Shown: positions 26,717 to 35,051 of the stretch, piece after piece | Position numbering within the stretch: position 1 is the first letter of the stretch | How the letters are laid out: every line of letters begins with the position of its first letter | Origin: Bdellovibrionales bacterium RIFOXYD1_FULL_55_31 | GTDB taxonomy: Bacteria > Bdellovibrionota > UBA1018 | Reading direction: 5' to 3' | NCBI GenBank assembly: GCA_001770175.1 | Contig: MEQK01000072.1 | Span: 1-48,857, forward strand | DNA: 48,857 nt | The notes under the pieces: generated by a model | What the model saw: the letters and a program-made list of their open reading frames with translations, nothing else | What the model was told of the DNA's origin: nothing | Database searches by the model: none | Position numbers and translations under genes: made by a program

Positions 26717-27102
26717 TATCCAAACTCGCAGGAATACATGTTCAGTGGCCAATTAGCACACTGATTATTGACGGCAAAAAGACGATCGAAACAAGAACGT
26801 ACCCTCTTCCGGCGAAATACATCGGGGTGCCACTTGCCTTAGTAGAAACACCAGGCAAACAAGGCAGGTTCAAAGCAAGGCTGATCGGCGTTATTCAGTT
26901 CGACAACTCCTTTCAGTACAACTCTCGTCGCGACTTCTACAAAGACAGTCAGCGTCACTGCGTCACCCCAGAAAGCCCTTGGAGATGGGTGGATAACAAG
27001 CCCAAATTCGGTTGGCCGGTTCGAGTACTCGAACGATTCAAGTCTCCGAAAGCAGCCCCAAAGAAGCGCGGAATTATCTTTTGCAACAATTGCGAAGTCT
27101 AA
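26713..27102 (+). CDS. ASCH/PUA-like domain protein
   Basis: A 129-residue protein with the ASCH pattern: GIHVQWPISTLIIDGKKTIE as strand plus GKKT-E-R motif, then RLIGVIQFDNSFQY, and GWPVRVLERF before a terminal GIIFC. ASCH domains are PUA-like and bind RNA or modified bases. The GTG start overlaps the radical SAM stop (GTGA) with AGGGGA upstream, so the two are tightly coupled. Its job may be to recognise the product or target of the radical SAM enzyme. It ends tail to tail with the helicase gene, overlapping by 4 bp. Confidence 0.8.
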   Translation: MISKLAGIHVQWPISTLIIDGKKTIETRTYPLPAKYIGVPLALVETPGKQGRFKARLIGVIQFDNSFQYNSRRDFYKDSQRHCVTPESPWRWVDNKPKFGWPVRVLERFKSPKAAPKKRGIIFCNNCEV

Positions 27103-29537
27103 GCAACCTTCTGGACATGCTTCAGGATATATTCTTCGGGATCTAGCGAGCTTTCTTCCTGACACCGAAATTCCCGAACAATTCTATTGAGGGCTTGGCG
27201 ATTCACAAACCCAAGATCGCACAACTCGCGGAACTCGTCTTTAGTGATCCCAGTCACTACACGGAAGAACTCCGATTCGTTCGTTTCGATAACATGGTCG
27301 ATCTTATGCTCTCGGAATCTCGTCATATAGATAAAATCGCCCATACAAATTGCCAGACGCTTAACCTGGGTCGCAAACCACCTCTTCCGCGACTGTTTTT
27401 CCCTATCTTCATCTGATTCAATGAATTCTTCGTTTTCAGCGGCGATCTCGTCTTCGTCTTTTTCGCGATCCTTCTTCATCGCCTGGAGCTGCTCAGCTTC
27501 TTTACCTATTTTCAGAAAGTCTTCCATGCCTCCAACATCTTGTGTTCTGTACCCCTTTACCCGTTTGAGCGCATCCAGCAGATGCGGATACATCTCCAGG
27601 TGTTTCAATGAAATAAAACTTACAAGCGCATCACTCGTAATTCGCTTGGCCAAGGAAAGTCGCGAACCAGTAAAATTAATGGCTTCAAAGATATCCTTCG
27701 ATGTAGTCTTGTCGCTCGTCAAATTCCCTTCAAAGAAACGCTTAATATCGAGCGTGTCGCACAGACCATCGGTAACCTTTTGAATGTTATCATTGCGAAC
27801 ACTGATCGCGCTATCTTGCTGATCCAACTGATCCGCCAAGGCATCCGCGTAATGAAAAGTGAGTCTCAAGCATCGCGATATTGCGAAATCAAAAACCCAA
27901 GCCTTCGGTTTTACAACCAGCTGTGTCTCGCTGTCGTACCAGGCAGATTGGACTCGAAATATCGCCTGGTAATAACTTTCAGGCGAGCTTACGTCGTTCA
28001 ATATAAGGATTGAATCCCATTCTTTAATGGTCACTCCTGTAAGAAACCGACGCACGGTCAGAGTTATGGTGCCGAATCGAGATGGATTCTCGATGGTATG
28101 CCGAATCTTTGACTCAACCTCTTGTTTGTCCTTTACGAGCTTCAACGAATCGTCTTGCCCCCCTTCATCAGCGCACCCAGCAGCATTTACAATTTCGAAA
28201 TTACTGAAGTATGGATGCGCTTTCAGCTTCTTTGAAAGCGCCTTTACCGAATCAACTCTATTGAGCCACCATACAGAATGTCGTTTTACAGGGACCCCTA
28301 GGACTTCGCCTAACTTTCCAAATATTGAAATTGCTCGAGCATCGTGAGTACGCTTGCAAAGGCCGTCCAGAAAGTGCCCCACAGCGTCTTCATGAACGAA
28401 CCGTCCAGAAGTAACCCGAAACAGCTCGTTGAGAGAAAAATCAAGATCGTCTGTAAAGAAAGTTTCGGCTTGCGCCTGAATGTCCTCATCTGTGATCTCA
28501 ATTGTTGAAACGTTAAGATCGGGCATCATGCGGTACACCTCGGGTCCGTCACCGCCTGGGAATCGCTCGACCTCATTTTTCTTATTCTGCTGTTCGTCTA
28601 AATAGCTGTATGTAAATACTTGTTCAGCACAAAAGTCTTCTTCTTGTATCAAACGAAACGGAGTCCCCGACAGATCCAGACGCTTCGACCAGTTAAGAGT
28701 ATCGATAATATACTTAGCTCGTTCCGTTCTACTCCCGAAGTGCACCTCATCAAAAATGACCAGGTCCCAAGACGTGTCTACAACCTTTTTCAATCTGCGC
28801 TTCGTTGTTCCGTCCGCATTAATGCTCAAGTCTTGTAATGAAACGCAAACGACTAACCGCTTATCGGGTGATGGAAACTTACCGTCATCGCCAAGGCTGG
28901 CTTCAGTAGGATTATTTTCATTTCTACGCCCCCGAATACCGCGCCAACCTTCAAAATCGATGTGATCGTTAACGACGTCCAACCACTCCCCTATCACCTC
29001 GGGCTTGTAGGTAATCACAAGGCACCTGCTGGCTCCAAGCGCCTTTGCTATATGTATTCCAGTAAAGCATTTTCCGAACCGCATTTTGGCATTGAGCAAG
29101 AACCGGTCCTGGTGAGCTGCGCCCTCTATCACTTCTGTCGCATACCCTTTTTCGAACCATCTCAACGCTTTCTCAACCGCGGCCCTTTGCTCAGATCGCA
29201 GCGAGTAGCCATAAAGACGTCCTGATCCATGAACGACCTCATTGTAAGCCCGTCGCACATCATTCGGAGAGGCTACAAACCACTCATGTCCAACACTATC
29301 GTCAACACGCGATACACCATTTCTAATTAGCTGTTGGTGAATATGGTGATCCGTTACACCTTCGGGTAACGGATCAACAAATTTGATGATCGGTGGCTCT
29401 GGATTACTTGTGCCGAATTGCTCAGCAATTCGCTGTATATGCCTTCCCCTAAGACAGTGGCCGACCTTAACGTAGCCCTTCTTTTCATAGGCTTTCGTTG
29501 TATATACGTACAGTTCCAGTAGGTCTTGCACCTCCAT
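27099..29537 (-). CDS. GIY-YIG (T5orf172-type) / SF2 helicase restriction protein
   Basis: An 812-residue protein from the ATG at 29537, which overlaps the methyltransferase stop as TAATG. The first 90 residues match a T5orf172/GIY-YIG nuclease: LYVYTTKAYEKKGYVKVG, R-x4-IAEQFGTSNPEPP, and later GHEWF. A superfamily 2 helicase follows, with motif I AKMRFGKCF (about 150-158), motif II DEVH (263-266) and SGT (290-292), and a late RRFLTGVTIKEWDSIL segment. The C-terminal 250 residues are helical. It should be the translocating nuclease subunit of a restriction system, with the methyltransferases upstream supplying modification and specificity. Confidence 0.85.
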   Translation of the reverse strand: MEVQDLLELYVYTTKAYEKKGYVKVGHCLRGRHIQRIAEQFGTSNPEPPIIKFVDPLPEGVTDHHIHQQLIRNGVSRVDDSVGHEWFVASPNDVRRAYNEVVHGSGRLYGYSLRSEQRAAVEKALRWFEKGYATEVIEGAAHQDRFLLNAKMRFGKCFTGIHIAKALGASRCLVITYKPEVIGEWLDVVNDHIDFEGWRGIRGRRNENNPTEASLGDDGKFPSPDKRLVVCVSLQDLSINADGTTKRRLKKVVDTSWDLVIFDEVHFGSRTERAKYIIDTLNWSKRLDLSGTPFRLIQEEDFCAEQVFTYSYLDEQQNKKNEVERFPGGDGPEVYRMMPDLNVSTIEITDEDIQAQAETFFTDDLDFSLNELFRVTSGRFVHEDAVGHFLDGLCKRTHDARAISIFGKLGEVLGVPVKRHSVWWLNRVDSVKALSKKLKAHPYFSNFEIVNAAGCADEGGQDDSLKLVKDKQEVESKIRHTIENPSRFGTITLTVRRFLTGVTIKEWDSILILNDVSSPESYYQAIFRVQSAWYDSETQLVVKPKAWVFDFAISRCLRLTFHYADALADQLDQQDSAISVRNDNIQKVTDGLCDTLDIKRFFEGNLTSDKTTSKDIFEAINFTGSRLSLAKRITSDALVSFISLKHLEMYPHLLDALKRVKGYRTQDVGGMEDFLKIGKEAEQLQAMKKDREKDEDEIAAENEEFIESDEDREKQSRKRWFATQVKRLAICMGDFIYMTRFREHKIDHVIETNESEFFRVVTGITKDEFRELCDLGFVNRQALNRIVREFRCQEESSLDPEEYILKHVQKVA

Positions 29538-31000
29538 TACGACCACTCTTTAACTTTCTTCTTAATGTGCTCGCGTTCCTGCTTCGTTAGCTGAAAGCGA
29601 TCGAAGAGAAGCTCATCGGTCCACTCGGTATTCATATCGACCAGCGGCACCCAGTCCCACCTATCTTTGGGGATGTCTTGGGTCACTTTGCGGAGCCCGA
29701 GCAGATATCGTGCAAAATCCGTTTGCAGATACCGGACGAATCGCTCAGCCTCTTTCATTGTTTTGAACGAACCAACGACGTTATACGTTTCAGTTGTAAC
29801 CTCACCCTTTGTGATCAGGAATATTTGATCCTTAGGTATTGTTACTCGACGGACACCCAGCTTCGACCCTGGTGCGTAGGCTCTTGGAACAGCGACTTTG
29901 TACTGGTCAATTTTATCCTCGTTCTTTGTGATCTCCGATCGCCGCACGTATCGAATCGATCTTCCTTTTGAATAGCAGGGAATCGCATCGGCAGCCCGAG
30001 AACTGGCCTCGTCATTCTTTTTAAAGTGGTCCGTCGGCAGTCCAAACGGCTTTCTTGTCCAGGCGATCTCTGAAACATATTTCCCGTGCCACGCGGCCTT
30101 CAGCTTTTCGACGAGATCATAGCTTCTCGGATCATCCAGGATAATATCGTGCTTCTTTAGATCCACGACACTACTCGCTTCGCCGTCGTGGAACATTACA
30201 CCCCCTTTATGATCAGCCTTGTAGTGAAGGAAACAGATGCCACCAAGCACGTCTACGGTCGGAAATACTGACTTTGAGTTCTTAAAGTGGTGTATTGCCT
30301 TGATAGTCGATGAATTGATGATTCTGTCTCTAAAGGAATCGACTCCCTTGCCAGATGTGAACCATCTCGAAGGTATTACCAACGCGAACTCCGTAATCGA
30401 TGGCGCATCCATCAGCGCTTCTACGAATAAATTATAGATTGCCGTAGCACTACCTCCGAACCCGCCGTCTGATTCTTGGTACGGCGGATTTCCAACAGCA
30501 ACTATACGAGCGTTTGATCTAGATTTTCGGATGAATTCGATCATATTCTTCAACTCCGTTTCGAAACAGTCTCTTTTTAAACGTCCGTCAGTCTCTGAGA
30601 CATAATTGCCACACCTAATTTGTGCGGCGACTTTGGGGTTGTGTGAATTGATATTTCCATAGAACGTACGCTTACTAAGCAAATAGTGGCGCTCGTCCGG
30701 GGCGACGGCATAATAACGTCCGCTATAGAGCTCATGGAAGATTTCGCGCTTAGTGGTAAGCTGCGGGTGCTGGGTTTTTGTGAGAAGGCATGATCGCAGC
30801 GCAGCCGCAAGGAGAACCTCTCCCGCCTTGCAAAATGGATCCAAAAACACTGTCTTTTCATCGCTAAACACCGAGGAATCGAAGCAAGAAACCAGCTCCA
30901 CAGCCTTTTCCATCAGCATGATCGGCTGATCTCGTCCCTTGGTGTTCCCAAGAATATCTACGACATGCGAATCGGGCTGAACCTTCAGGGCGGAGCTCAT
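29537..31000 (-). CDS. N6-adenine DNA methyltransferase, Eco57I-like
   Basis: A 487-residue protein with motif I FLDPFCKAGEV (about 52-62) and motif IV NPPY (171-174) in AVGNPPYQES, identifying an adenine N6 methyltransferase. The C-terminal half (KPFGLPTDHF, CYSKGRSIRYVRR, IFLITKGEVTTETYNVVGSF) resembles the target-recognition region of Eco57I-type enzymes. It starts as TAATG with the previous gene and ends as TAATG with the helicase gene, so all subunits are translationally coupled. Its role is host-DNA protection and probably target recognition for the helicase-nuclease. Confidence 0.88.
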   Translation of the reverse strand: MSSALKVQPDSHVVDILGNTKGRDQPIMLMEKAVELVSCFDSSVFSDEKTVFLDPFCKAGEVLLAAALRSCLLTKTQHPQLTTKREIFHELYSGRYYAVAPDERHYLLSKRTFYGNINSHNPKVAAQIRCGNYVSETDGRLKRDCFETELKNMIEFIRKSRSNARIVAVGNPPYQESDGGFGGSATAIYNLFVEALMDAPSITEFALVIPSRWFTSGKGVDSFRDRIINSSTIKAIHHFKNSKSVFPTVDVLGGICFLHYKADHKGGVMFHDGEASSVVDLKKHDIILDDPRSYDLVEKLKAAWHGKYVSEIAWTRKPFGLPTDHFKKNDEASSRAADAIPCYSKGRSIRYVRRSEITKNEDKIDQYKVAVPRAYAPGSKLGVRRVTIPKDQIFLITKGEVTTETYNVVGSFKTMKEAERFVRYLQTDFARYLLGLRKVTQDIPKDRWDWVPLVDMNTEWTDELLFDRFQLTKQEREHIKKKVKEWS

Positions 31001-31758
31001 TATGCCACCCCAGCTTTCCTGTCTTTGCTGCCATCGAATACTTTCTCAAGAATGGATTGTGCAAAATGGAATTCCTCAAATCCCTTCTTTGCGCCTTCGT
31101 TGCGCAACTTAGAGAGGAAACGATTCGCCCTTGTAAAGAGGATCGGAACAGCTTTTTCTCTGTCAGAGTTTTGAAAATACTGACACCAGTCATTGGCGAA
31201 ATTTACGGGCTTATGTCCGTGGTTAGCAATCCACTCGGCACCGAGCCTCGTCTTTGAGGCTTGAGCAGGCGCGAAACCTGAAGTTGAGAGAGATGACAAC
31301 GCCTCATTCTCTTGGACCTGCCATACTAACGTGCAAATTACATGGGTTAGGTAATCTGACATCTTAGTGGTCCGCAGCTGAACGCCATTAGTTACGAGAT
31401 GCCGAATTACGTGTTCGAAAAGTCTGTGCCTTGCGTACGATATATTAAGAGGACAGATATCTACTGCCCAGAGCGTATTTAAGGCGGTAGCAATAGCGCA
31501 CAGCACTGGCTCCCTCTCACGCTCTTTAAGAAAATGATCCGTGAGTGCATCTATGCGTCTCGCTAAGATGGGAACAGCAATATTTCCATGACCAACGCTT
31601 GGTTCAAAGAAGATGGTATTTGGATCTGCCCATAACTTCTTTTCAAACAGCCCAAGCATTTTCTCCACGTACTTGTCAGGAGTAAACACCTCGCCCAGGT
31701 CTTTAATTCGTTGGCGGCTCCGATGGTGCCCAATATCTACGACGGCGATCTTATCCAT
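31000..31758 (-). CDS. Methyltransferase-fold subunit without motif IV
   Basis: A 252-residue protein that begins like an N-6 DNA methylase: LGEVFTPDKYVEKML (22-35) and motif I FFEPSVGHGNIAVPIL (50-65), followed by LWAVDICPLNISYARHRL, the acidic SAM-ribose strand. No NPPY or related motif IV is found and the protein stops early. It therefore may bind SAM but not methylate adenine alone. AGGTGAGCA precedes its ATG. Its stop overlaps the start of the active methyltransferase. It could be a regulatory or specificity partner; a decayed duplicate is the alternative, though its frame is intact. Confidence 0.75.
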   Translation of the reverse strand: MDKIAVVDIGHHRSRQRIKDLGEVFTPDKYVEKMLGLFEKKLWADPNTIFFEPSVGHGNIAVPILARRIDALTDHFLKEREREPVLCAIATALNTLWAVDICPLNISYARHRLFEHVIRHLVTNGVQLRTTKMSDYLTHVICTLVWQVQENEALSSLSTSGFAPAQASKTRLGAEWIANHGHKPVNFANDWCQYFQNSDREKAVPILFTRANRFLSKLRNEGAKKGFEEFHFAQSILEKVFDGSKDRKAGVA

Positions 31759-31948
31759 TGCTCACCTGCGCCGTTTGATCGCAGTCGTAGTTCGACTTCG
31801 CACTCAACCATTGGTCCACGCGCTCTCTATTGAAGCGCCATTGATTTCCCAACTTGCTCGCAGGGATTTTGTTTTGCTGAACCAGTTTGTAGATGGTCTC
31901 TCTTGAGACCCGTAGATATGCAGCGACTTCTTCGACGGTCATCCACAT
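31751..31948 (-). CDS. Excisionase-like HTH protein leading the restriction operon
   Basis: A 65-residue single-domain protein: TVEEVAAYLRVSRETIYKLV, then KIPASKLGNQWRFNRERVDQ, a MerR/excisionase-type helix-turn-helix. GGAGGGAAG lies 7 bp before the ATG. It overlaps the next gene by 8 bp. Small HTH proteins leading restriction operons often delay nuclease expression, as C-proteins do, although this is a different fold. Its targets may be the GCAACGAAA repeats upstream. Confidence 0.82.
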   Translation of the reverse strand: MWMTVEEVAAYLRVSRETIYKLVQQNKIPASKLGNQWRFNRERVDQWLSAKSNYDCDQTAQVSNG

Positions 31949-32042
31949 GACAACACTTCCCTCCGATAACTGCTATTCGGAGCGGAATTATGGAACTTTA
32001 GTATCGGTTGGTATCAACCTGTGAACTTTCGCTTTTGCTAGC

Positions 32043-32125
32043 GCCACGAAACTCGAAGCGTTCCCAATCAGGGTAATTCGAGGGCAGTTCGCAACGAAAG
32101 TAATTTATGATGTTGCAACGAAACT
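32043..32125. repeat. GCAACGAAA repeats on a 24-bp grid
   Basis: GCCACGAAACT at 32043, GCAACGAAAG at 32091 and GCAACGAAACT at 32115 are spaced 48 and 24 bp apart. They lie between the restriction operon and the divergent GIY-YIG gene, so a protein bound there could control both. Confidence 0.5.
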
Positions 32126-32222
32126 AGTTCACACGCGTCTCGCGAGAAGTTTCGCTTACCTTCCTGCGATCGATTACCGAACTAAACGTGAGTACGAGGC
32201 AGATTCAGATTGGGATAATTCG

Positions 32223-33224
32223 ATGAACTTTTCTGGGCGGACTCTAAAAATTTTCGTAATGGGGCATACGCCCGACTCACTTAAGTCAGTCGAGCTCGCC
32301 AACTGGACAGGAATTGCGTTCATAGGAAAAAGGCTGCACTTACAGCAAATCCGAAACCGGAGGGAGCTGTCCGAGCCTGGCATTTACCTACTCCTTTCGG
32401 ACAGAAGCGATTCAACTGGCCCGTTAACACAATTCTACGTTGGTGAAACCGATAACTTCCTGGACCGAATTGCACAACACGCTCAAAGCAAGGATTGGTG
32501 GTCCAACTTCGTAGTTTTCGTAAGCAAAGACCAGAATTTGACAAAAGCTCATGTCAAATTTCTCGAAAGAGAGCTGTATCTATTGGCAAAGGCTTCCATC
32601 GGAACATTGCAGATAATGAACTCTGTCGAACCAAGCGGAACCAGACTTCCGGAATCAGACGTGAGCACAATGAAAGAGTTCCTGCGCAACATGGAATTCG
32701 TCCTCGAAACGCTTGGACTCAGCTATTTTCCACGAACAACGACCGCTCGGGGTATTCAGCAATCGATCACATCTAGCGCCGTTTCTGTACCGATTGCTGA
32801 GGCCCCGACAGCCGAATTCGCCATGAGCCTTCCTCGAGATATCGGACTTCTCAATGGGAGACAGTACGCCGGGATAATGAGAATAGGGGACGGAACTTTC
32901 GTCCTGAAACGGGGCTCGTACATTCGCGCGACACCATCAAAGAGCTTTGAAAACCAGCGCGGCTATTTCGAATTATGGAAACAGATTACTACGTCGGACT
33001 CCGTGCAATCGACGAGCAACCCTGAACTACTTCAAATAATGCAGGACATAGAATTTCGCTCACCGTCCGCAGCCGGCGCGATAGTACGCGCTCAAGCGAC
33101 TGATGGACGTTCGCAATGGAAGCGAATATCAGACGGCAAGCCGTTATCAGAATGCGAACTGGAAGAGGCAGCGCAACTTACACAGACGACCGCCAGTGAC
33201 GACGGTGCTAGGGGAACTAAATGA
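32223..33224 (+). CDS. GIY-YIG nuclease family protein with DUF4357
   Basis: A 333-residue protein. The central part reads PGIYLLLSDRSDS...QFYVGETDNFLDRIAQH, a GIY-YIG-like core, followed by a catalytic-type Glu region (KFLERELYLLAKA). The C-terminal SPSAAGAIVRAQATDGRSQW is a DUF4357 domain, a common companion in restriction-linked proteins. It is divergent from the restriction operon and shares its control region. It could be an accessory nuclease of that system. The ATG at 32223 has no strong ribosome-binding site. Confidence 0.8.
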   Translation: MNFSGRTLKIFVMGHTPDSLKSVELANWTGIAFIGKRLHLQQIRNRRELSEPGIYLLLSDRSDSTGPLTQFYVGETDNFLDRIAQHAQSKDWWSNFVVFVSKDQNLTKAHVKFLERELYLLAKASIGTLQIMNSVEPSGTRLPESDVSTMKEFLRNMEFVLETLGLSYFPRTTTARGIQQSITSSAVSVPIAEAPTAEFAMSLPRDIGLLNGRQYAGIMRIGDGTFVLKRGSYIRATPSKSFENQRGYFELWKQITTSDSVQSTSNPELLQIMQDIEFRSPSAAGAIVRAQATDGRSQWKRISDGKPLSECELEEAAQLTQTTASDDGARGTK

Positions 33225-33346
33225 CAACCACACTATGTCAATGGATCGGCGAATGGTGGCCCTCCTGGCCTGAGGGAACCAACCACTCACCAGCGCTTAG
33301 CCAGTGTTCTTAGCTCCATCGATCCCTATGCCTGCTATGCTTTAGG

Positions 33347-33895
33347 CTAAGTGGGACCCGGCACGCGCTCGATCAAGCCGGCCCGCATGAACACGCTCAT
33401 CCATCGGTTACCAGATTCGATGACGTTTTCGTGGAGCTTTGCCCTATCCGAGTTGCCTGTGAACTTCGCGAAGACCGGAACGAAATCACATATGATCTGC
33501 CCCAGATTCCATTCCCTGGCACTTTCGCTGACCTCCATTCGCGAATAAGTGAGGTGAACTATCTCCTTACCAACGCGCCTTTGGAGCAAGCGCAAGGACT
33601 CGGGCATATCCGGACGAATTTTCGACCACGTTAATCCGTCTCTCAGAAAATCCTGTGCTAGTGCATCGTCAGGCTTTGGGTTTTTGTCGGCGTATAGAAA
33701 GAAGAGAATTGAGCGTGCATGCATTGTGAAACCACTAAGCAATGCATTCCTGATGTTTAGGCTGTAGTTGCCGTGCGGAACTAGAAGTTCAGCCGCGCAA
33801 GCAAAGAAGTTCTCGACCTCGTAAGCCAGATGTTCTCCGCTAAACTCAAGCAGAAAGGAATTGGTAAGCTCGGGCTTTGCCATCAGGAGAAGCAT
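33347..33895 (-). CDS. Hypothetical helical protein
   Basis: A protein of about 182 residues from the ATG at 33895 (GAG 8 bp upstream; GTG 33904 and ATG 33883 are alternatives). All-helical, with AYEVENFFACAAELL, SGFTMHARSILFFLYADK and VGKEIVHLTYSR. The pattern recalls HEPN-like or AbiV-like helical proteins but no catalytic motif is convincing. It is convergent with the GIY-YIG gene and lies near the degenerate element boundary. Confidence 0.6.
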   Translation of the reverse strand: MLLLMAKPELTNSFLLEFSGEHLAYEVENFFACAAELLVPHGNYSLNIRNALLSGFTMHARSILFFLYADKNPKPDDALAQDFLRDGLTWSKIRPDMPESLRLLQRRVGKEIVHLTYSRMEVSESAREWNLGQIICDFVPVFAKFTGNSDRAKLHENVIESGNRWMSVFMRAGLIERVPGPT

Positions 33896-33947
33896 ATCAC
33901 CCACTCAAAACGCAAGTAACCACCCCGTCATGCATTCAACCAGCCCG

Positions 33948-34063
33948 CTCAGTATCCCTCAGTATCGCAAATCTGCTCTCTCATGATTGACTGATTTGTT
34001 TCTAATCCTGAAACATCAAGAGGATGGGTCTCTGGACCGGTGAGACCCTCCTTCTCGTCGGCC
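33948..34063 (+). other. Degenerate right end of a former element inside element 2
   Basis: CTCAGTATCG, ACATCA and the core-like CCCTCCTTCTCGTCGGCC (34046-34063) occur in the same order and spacing as in the right ends of elements 1 and 2. The distance from GTATCG to the core is 84, 81 and 86 bp in the three copies. The tRNA core is badly worn here. Confidence 0.5.
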
Positions 34064-34094
34064 CCAGCTACAACTAATTGCAAATATGTGTCTT

Positions 34095-34146
34095 TTGACA
34101 AACGACCCTCTAAAAAGGTAATATGACCTTATAAGAAGGTCATATG
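34095..34146 (+). promoter_or_regulatory. Promoter and overlapping operator of the nucleotidyltransferase operon
   Basis: TTGACA (34095-34100), an 18-bp spacer and TAATAT (34119-34124) form a near-consensus promoter. AAGGT-AATATG-ACCTT (34115-34130) and AAGGTCATATG (34136-34146) overlap the -10 and the start codon, as expected for autorepression by the first gene. Confidence 0.7.
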
Positions 34147-34479
34147 TTTTTGTCCGGTCTATTTGGCAGTGATACAGCTGAAAAAGTTCTCCTCTACATG
34201 GAGTCCTACGGGTCCGGATACCCCCGTGGCATCGCGACCGTGTTTGAGACCCCGGTCAGCCAGATCCAAAGGCAGCTCGAGCGTTTTGAGCGCGAGGGCA
34301 TGTTCGTGAGCCGACTGATCGGCAAGACGAGGGAATACCAATGGAACCCCCGTTATTTGTTTCTCGATGAACTTCATGCCCTACTGAAGAAGGCTCTAAC
34401 TAGCCTTCCTGAAGAATACCTTCAGAAGTATTTTAGAGCACGCACTCGACCTCGCAGGAGAGGCAAGCCACTGCCATGA
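34144..34479 (+). CDS. Winged-helix regulator (antitoxin-like)
   Basis: A 111-residue protein with an ArsR-like winged helix: TAEKVLLYMESYGSGYPRGI, then VFETPVSQIQRQLERFEREG, and a wing with REYQWNPRYLF. It overlaps the nucleotidyltransferase gene by 4 bp, and the AAGGTCATAT repeats at its promoter fit autoregulation. The pairing of a winged-helix protein with a nucleotidyltransferase is the layout of AbiE-like and related toxin-antitoxin modules, so this may be the antitoxin and repressor. Confidence 0.75.
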   Translation: MFLSGLFGSDTAEKVLLYMESYGSGYPRGIATVFETPVSQIQRQLERFEREGMFVSRLIGKTREYQWNPRYLFLDELHALLKKALTSLPEEYLQKYFRARTRPRRRGKPLP

Positions 34480-35042
34480 AGACAATTTCCGAGAAGACAA
34501 CAATTGCGGAACTGGGTGCGATCGTCTGTGAGGCACTCAAAAAGGTTGGTATCGATGCCTTTCTTTCGGGCGGAGCTGTGGTCTCGATCTATACAGACAA
34601 CCGCTATGAAAGTTATGACCTCGATTTCGTGTCATTAGCTGATCGATCAAAGATCAAGAAGGTCATGGAAGAACTAGGATTCAATCAGGACAAGAGCCGG
34701 TTATTCATTCACCCCAAATCGAAATTCTATGTCGAGTTCCCAGGCTCAGCAATGCGAGTCGGAGAGTCCCTGATTTCCGAATTCGAAGAACTCAAGCTTC
34801 CGTCCGGAACACTCAAACTGCTCACCCCCACTGACTGCGTAAAGGACCGCCTGGCGGCTTTCTATCACTGGAATGACAGACAGGGACTGGATCAAGCGGT
34901 TTGGGTCGCGGTAGCGCAAGCGGTAAACCTGAGCGAAATAAAAAAATGGTCGAAGTCCGAGGGCGCATCTACGAAATATGAGGAATTCCTGGCCGCACTG
35001 AAGCAGGAGCAGTCCGCAGCCAAAAAGACCCACCCGAAATAG
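34476..35042 (+). CDS. Nucleotidyltransferase-fold protein (toxin-like)
   Basis: A 188-residue protein with the core of DNA polymerase beta-like nucleotidyltransferases: FLSGGAVVSIYT (30-40) followed by ESYDLDFV with Asp48 and Asp50 as the metal-binding pair. LTPTDCVKDRLAAFYHWNDR (about 115-135) is characteristic of DUF6036/AbiEii-like members. Such proteins can add nucleotides to tRNA or other targets and act as toxins. It is coupled to the winged-helix gene and followed by a third gene after 9 bp. Confidence 0.78.
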   Translation: MKTISEKTTIAELGAIVCEALKKVGIDAFLSGGAVVSIYTDNRYESYDLDFVSLADRSKIKKVMEELGFNQDKSRLFIHPKSKFYVEFPGSAMRVGESLISEFEELKLPSGTLKLLTPTDCVKDRLAAFYHWNDRQGLDQAVWVAVAQAVNLSEIKKWSKSEGASTKYEEFLAALKQEQSAAKKTHPK

Positions 35043-35051
35043 GAGTTGAAA

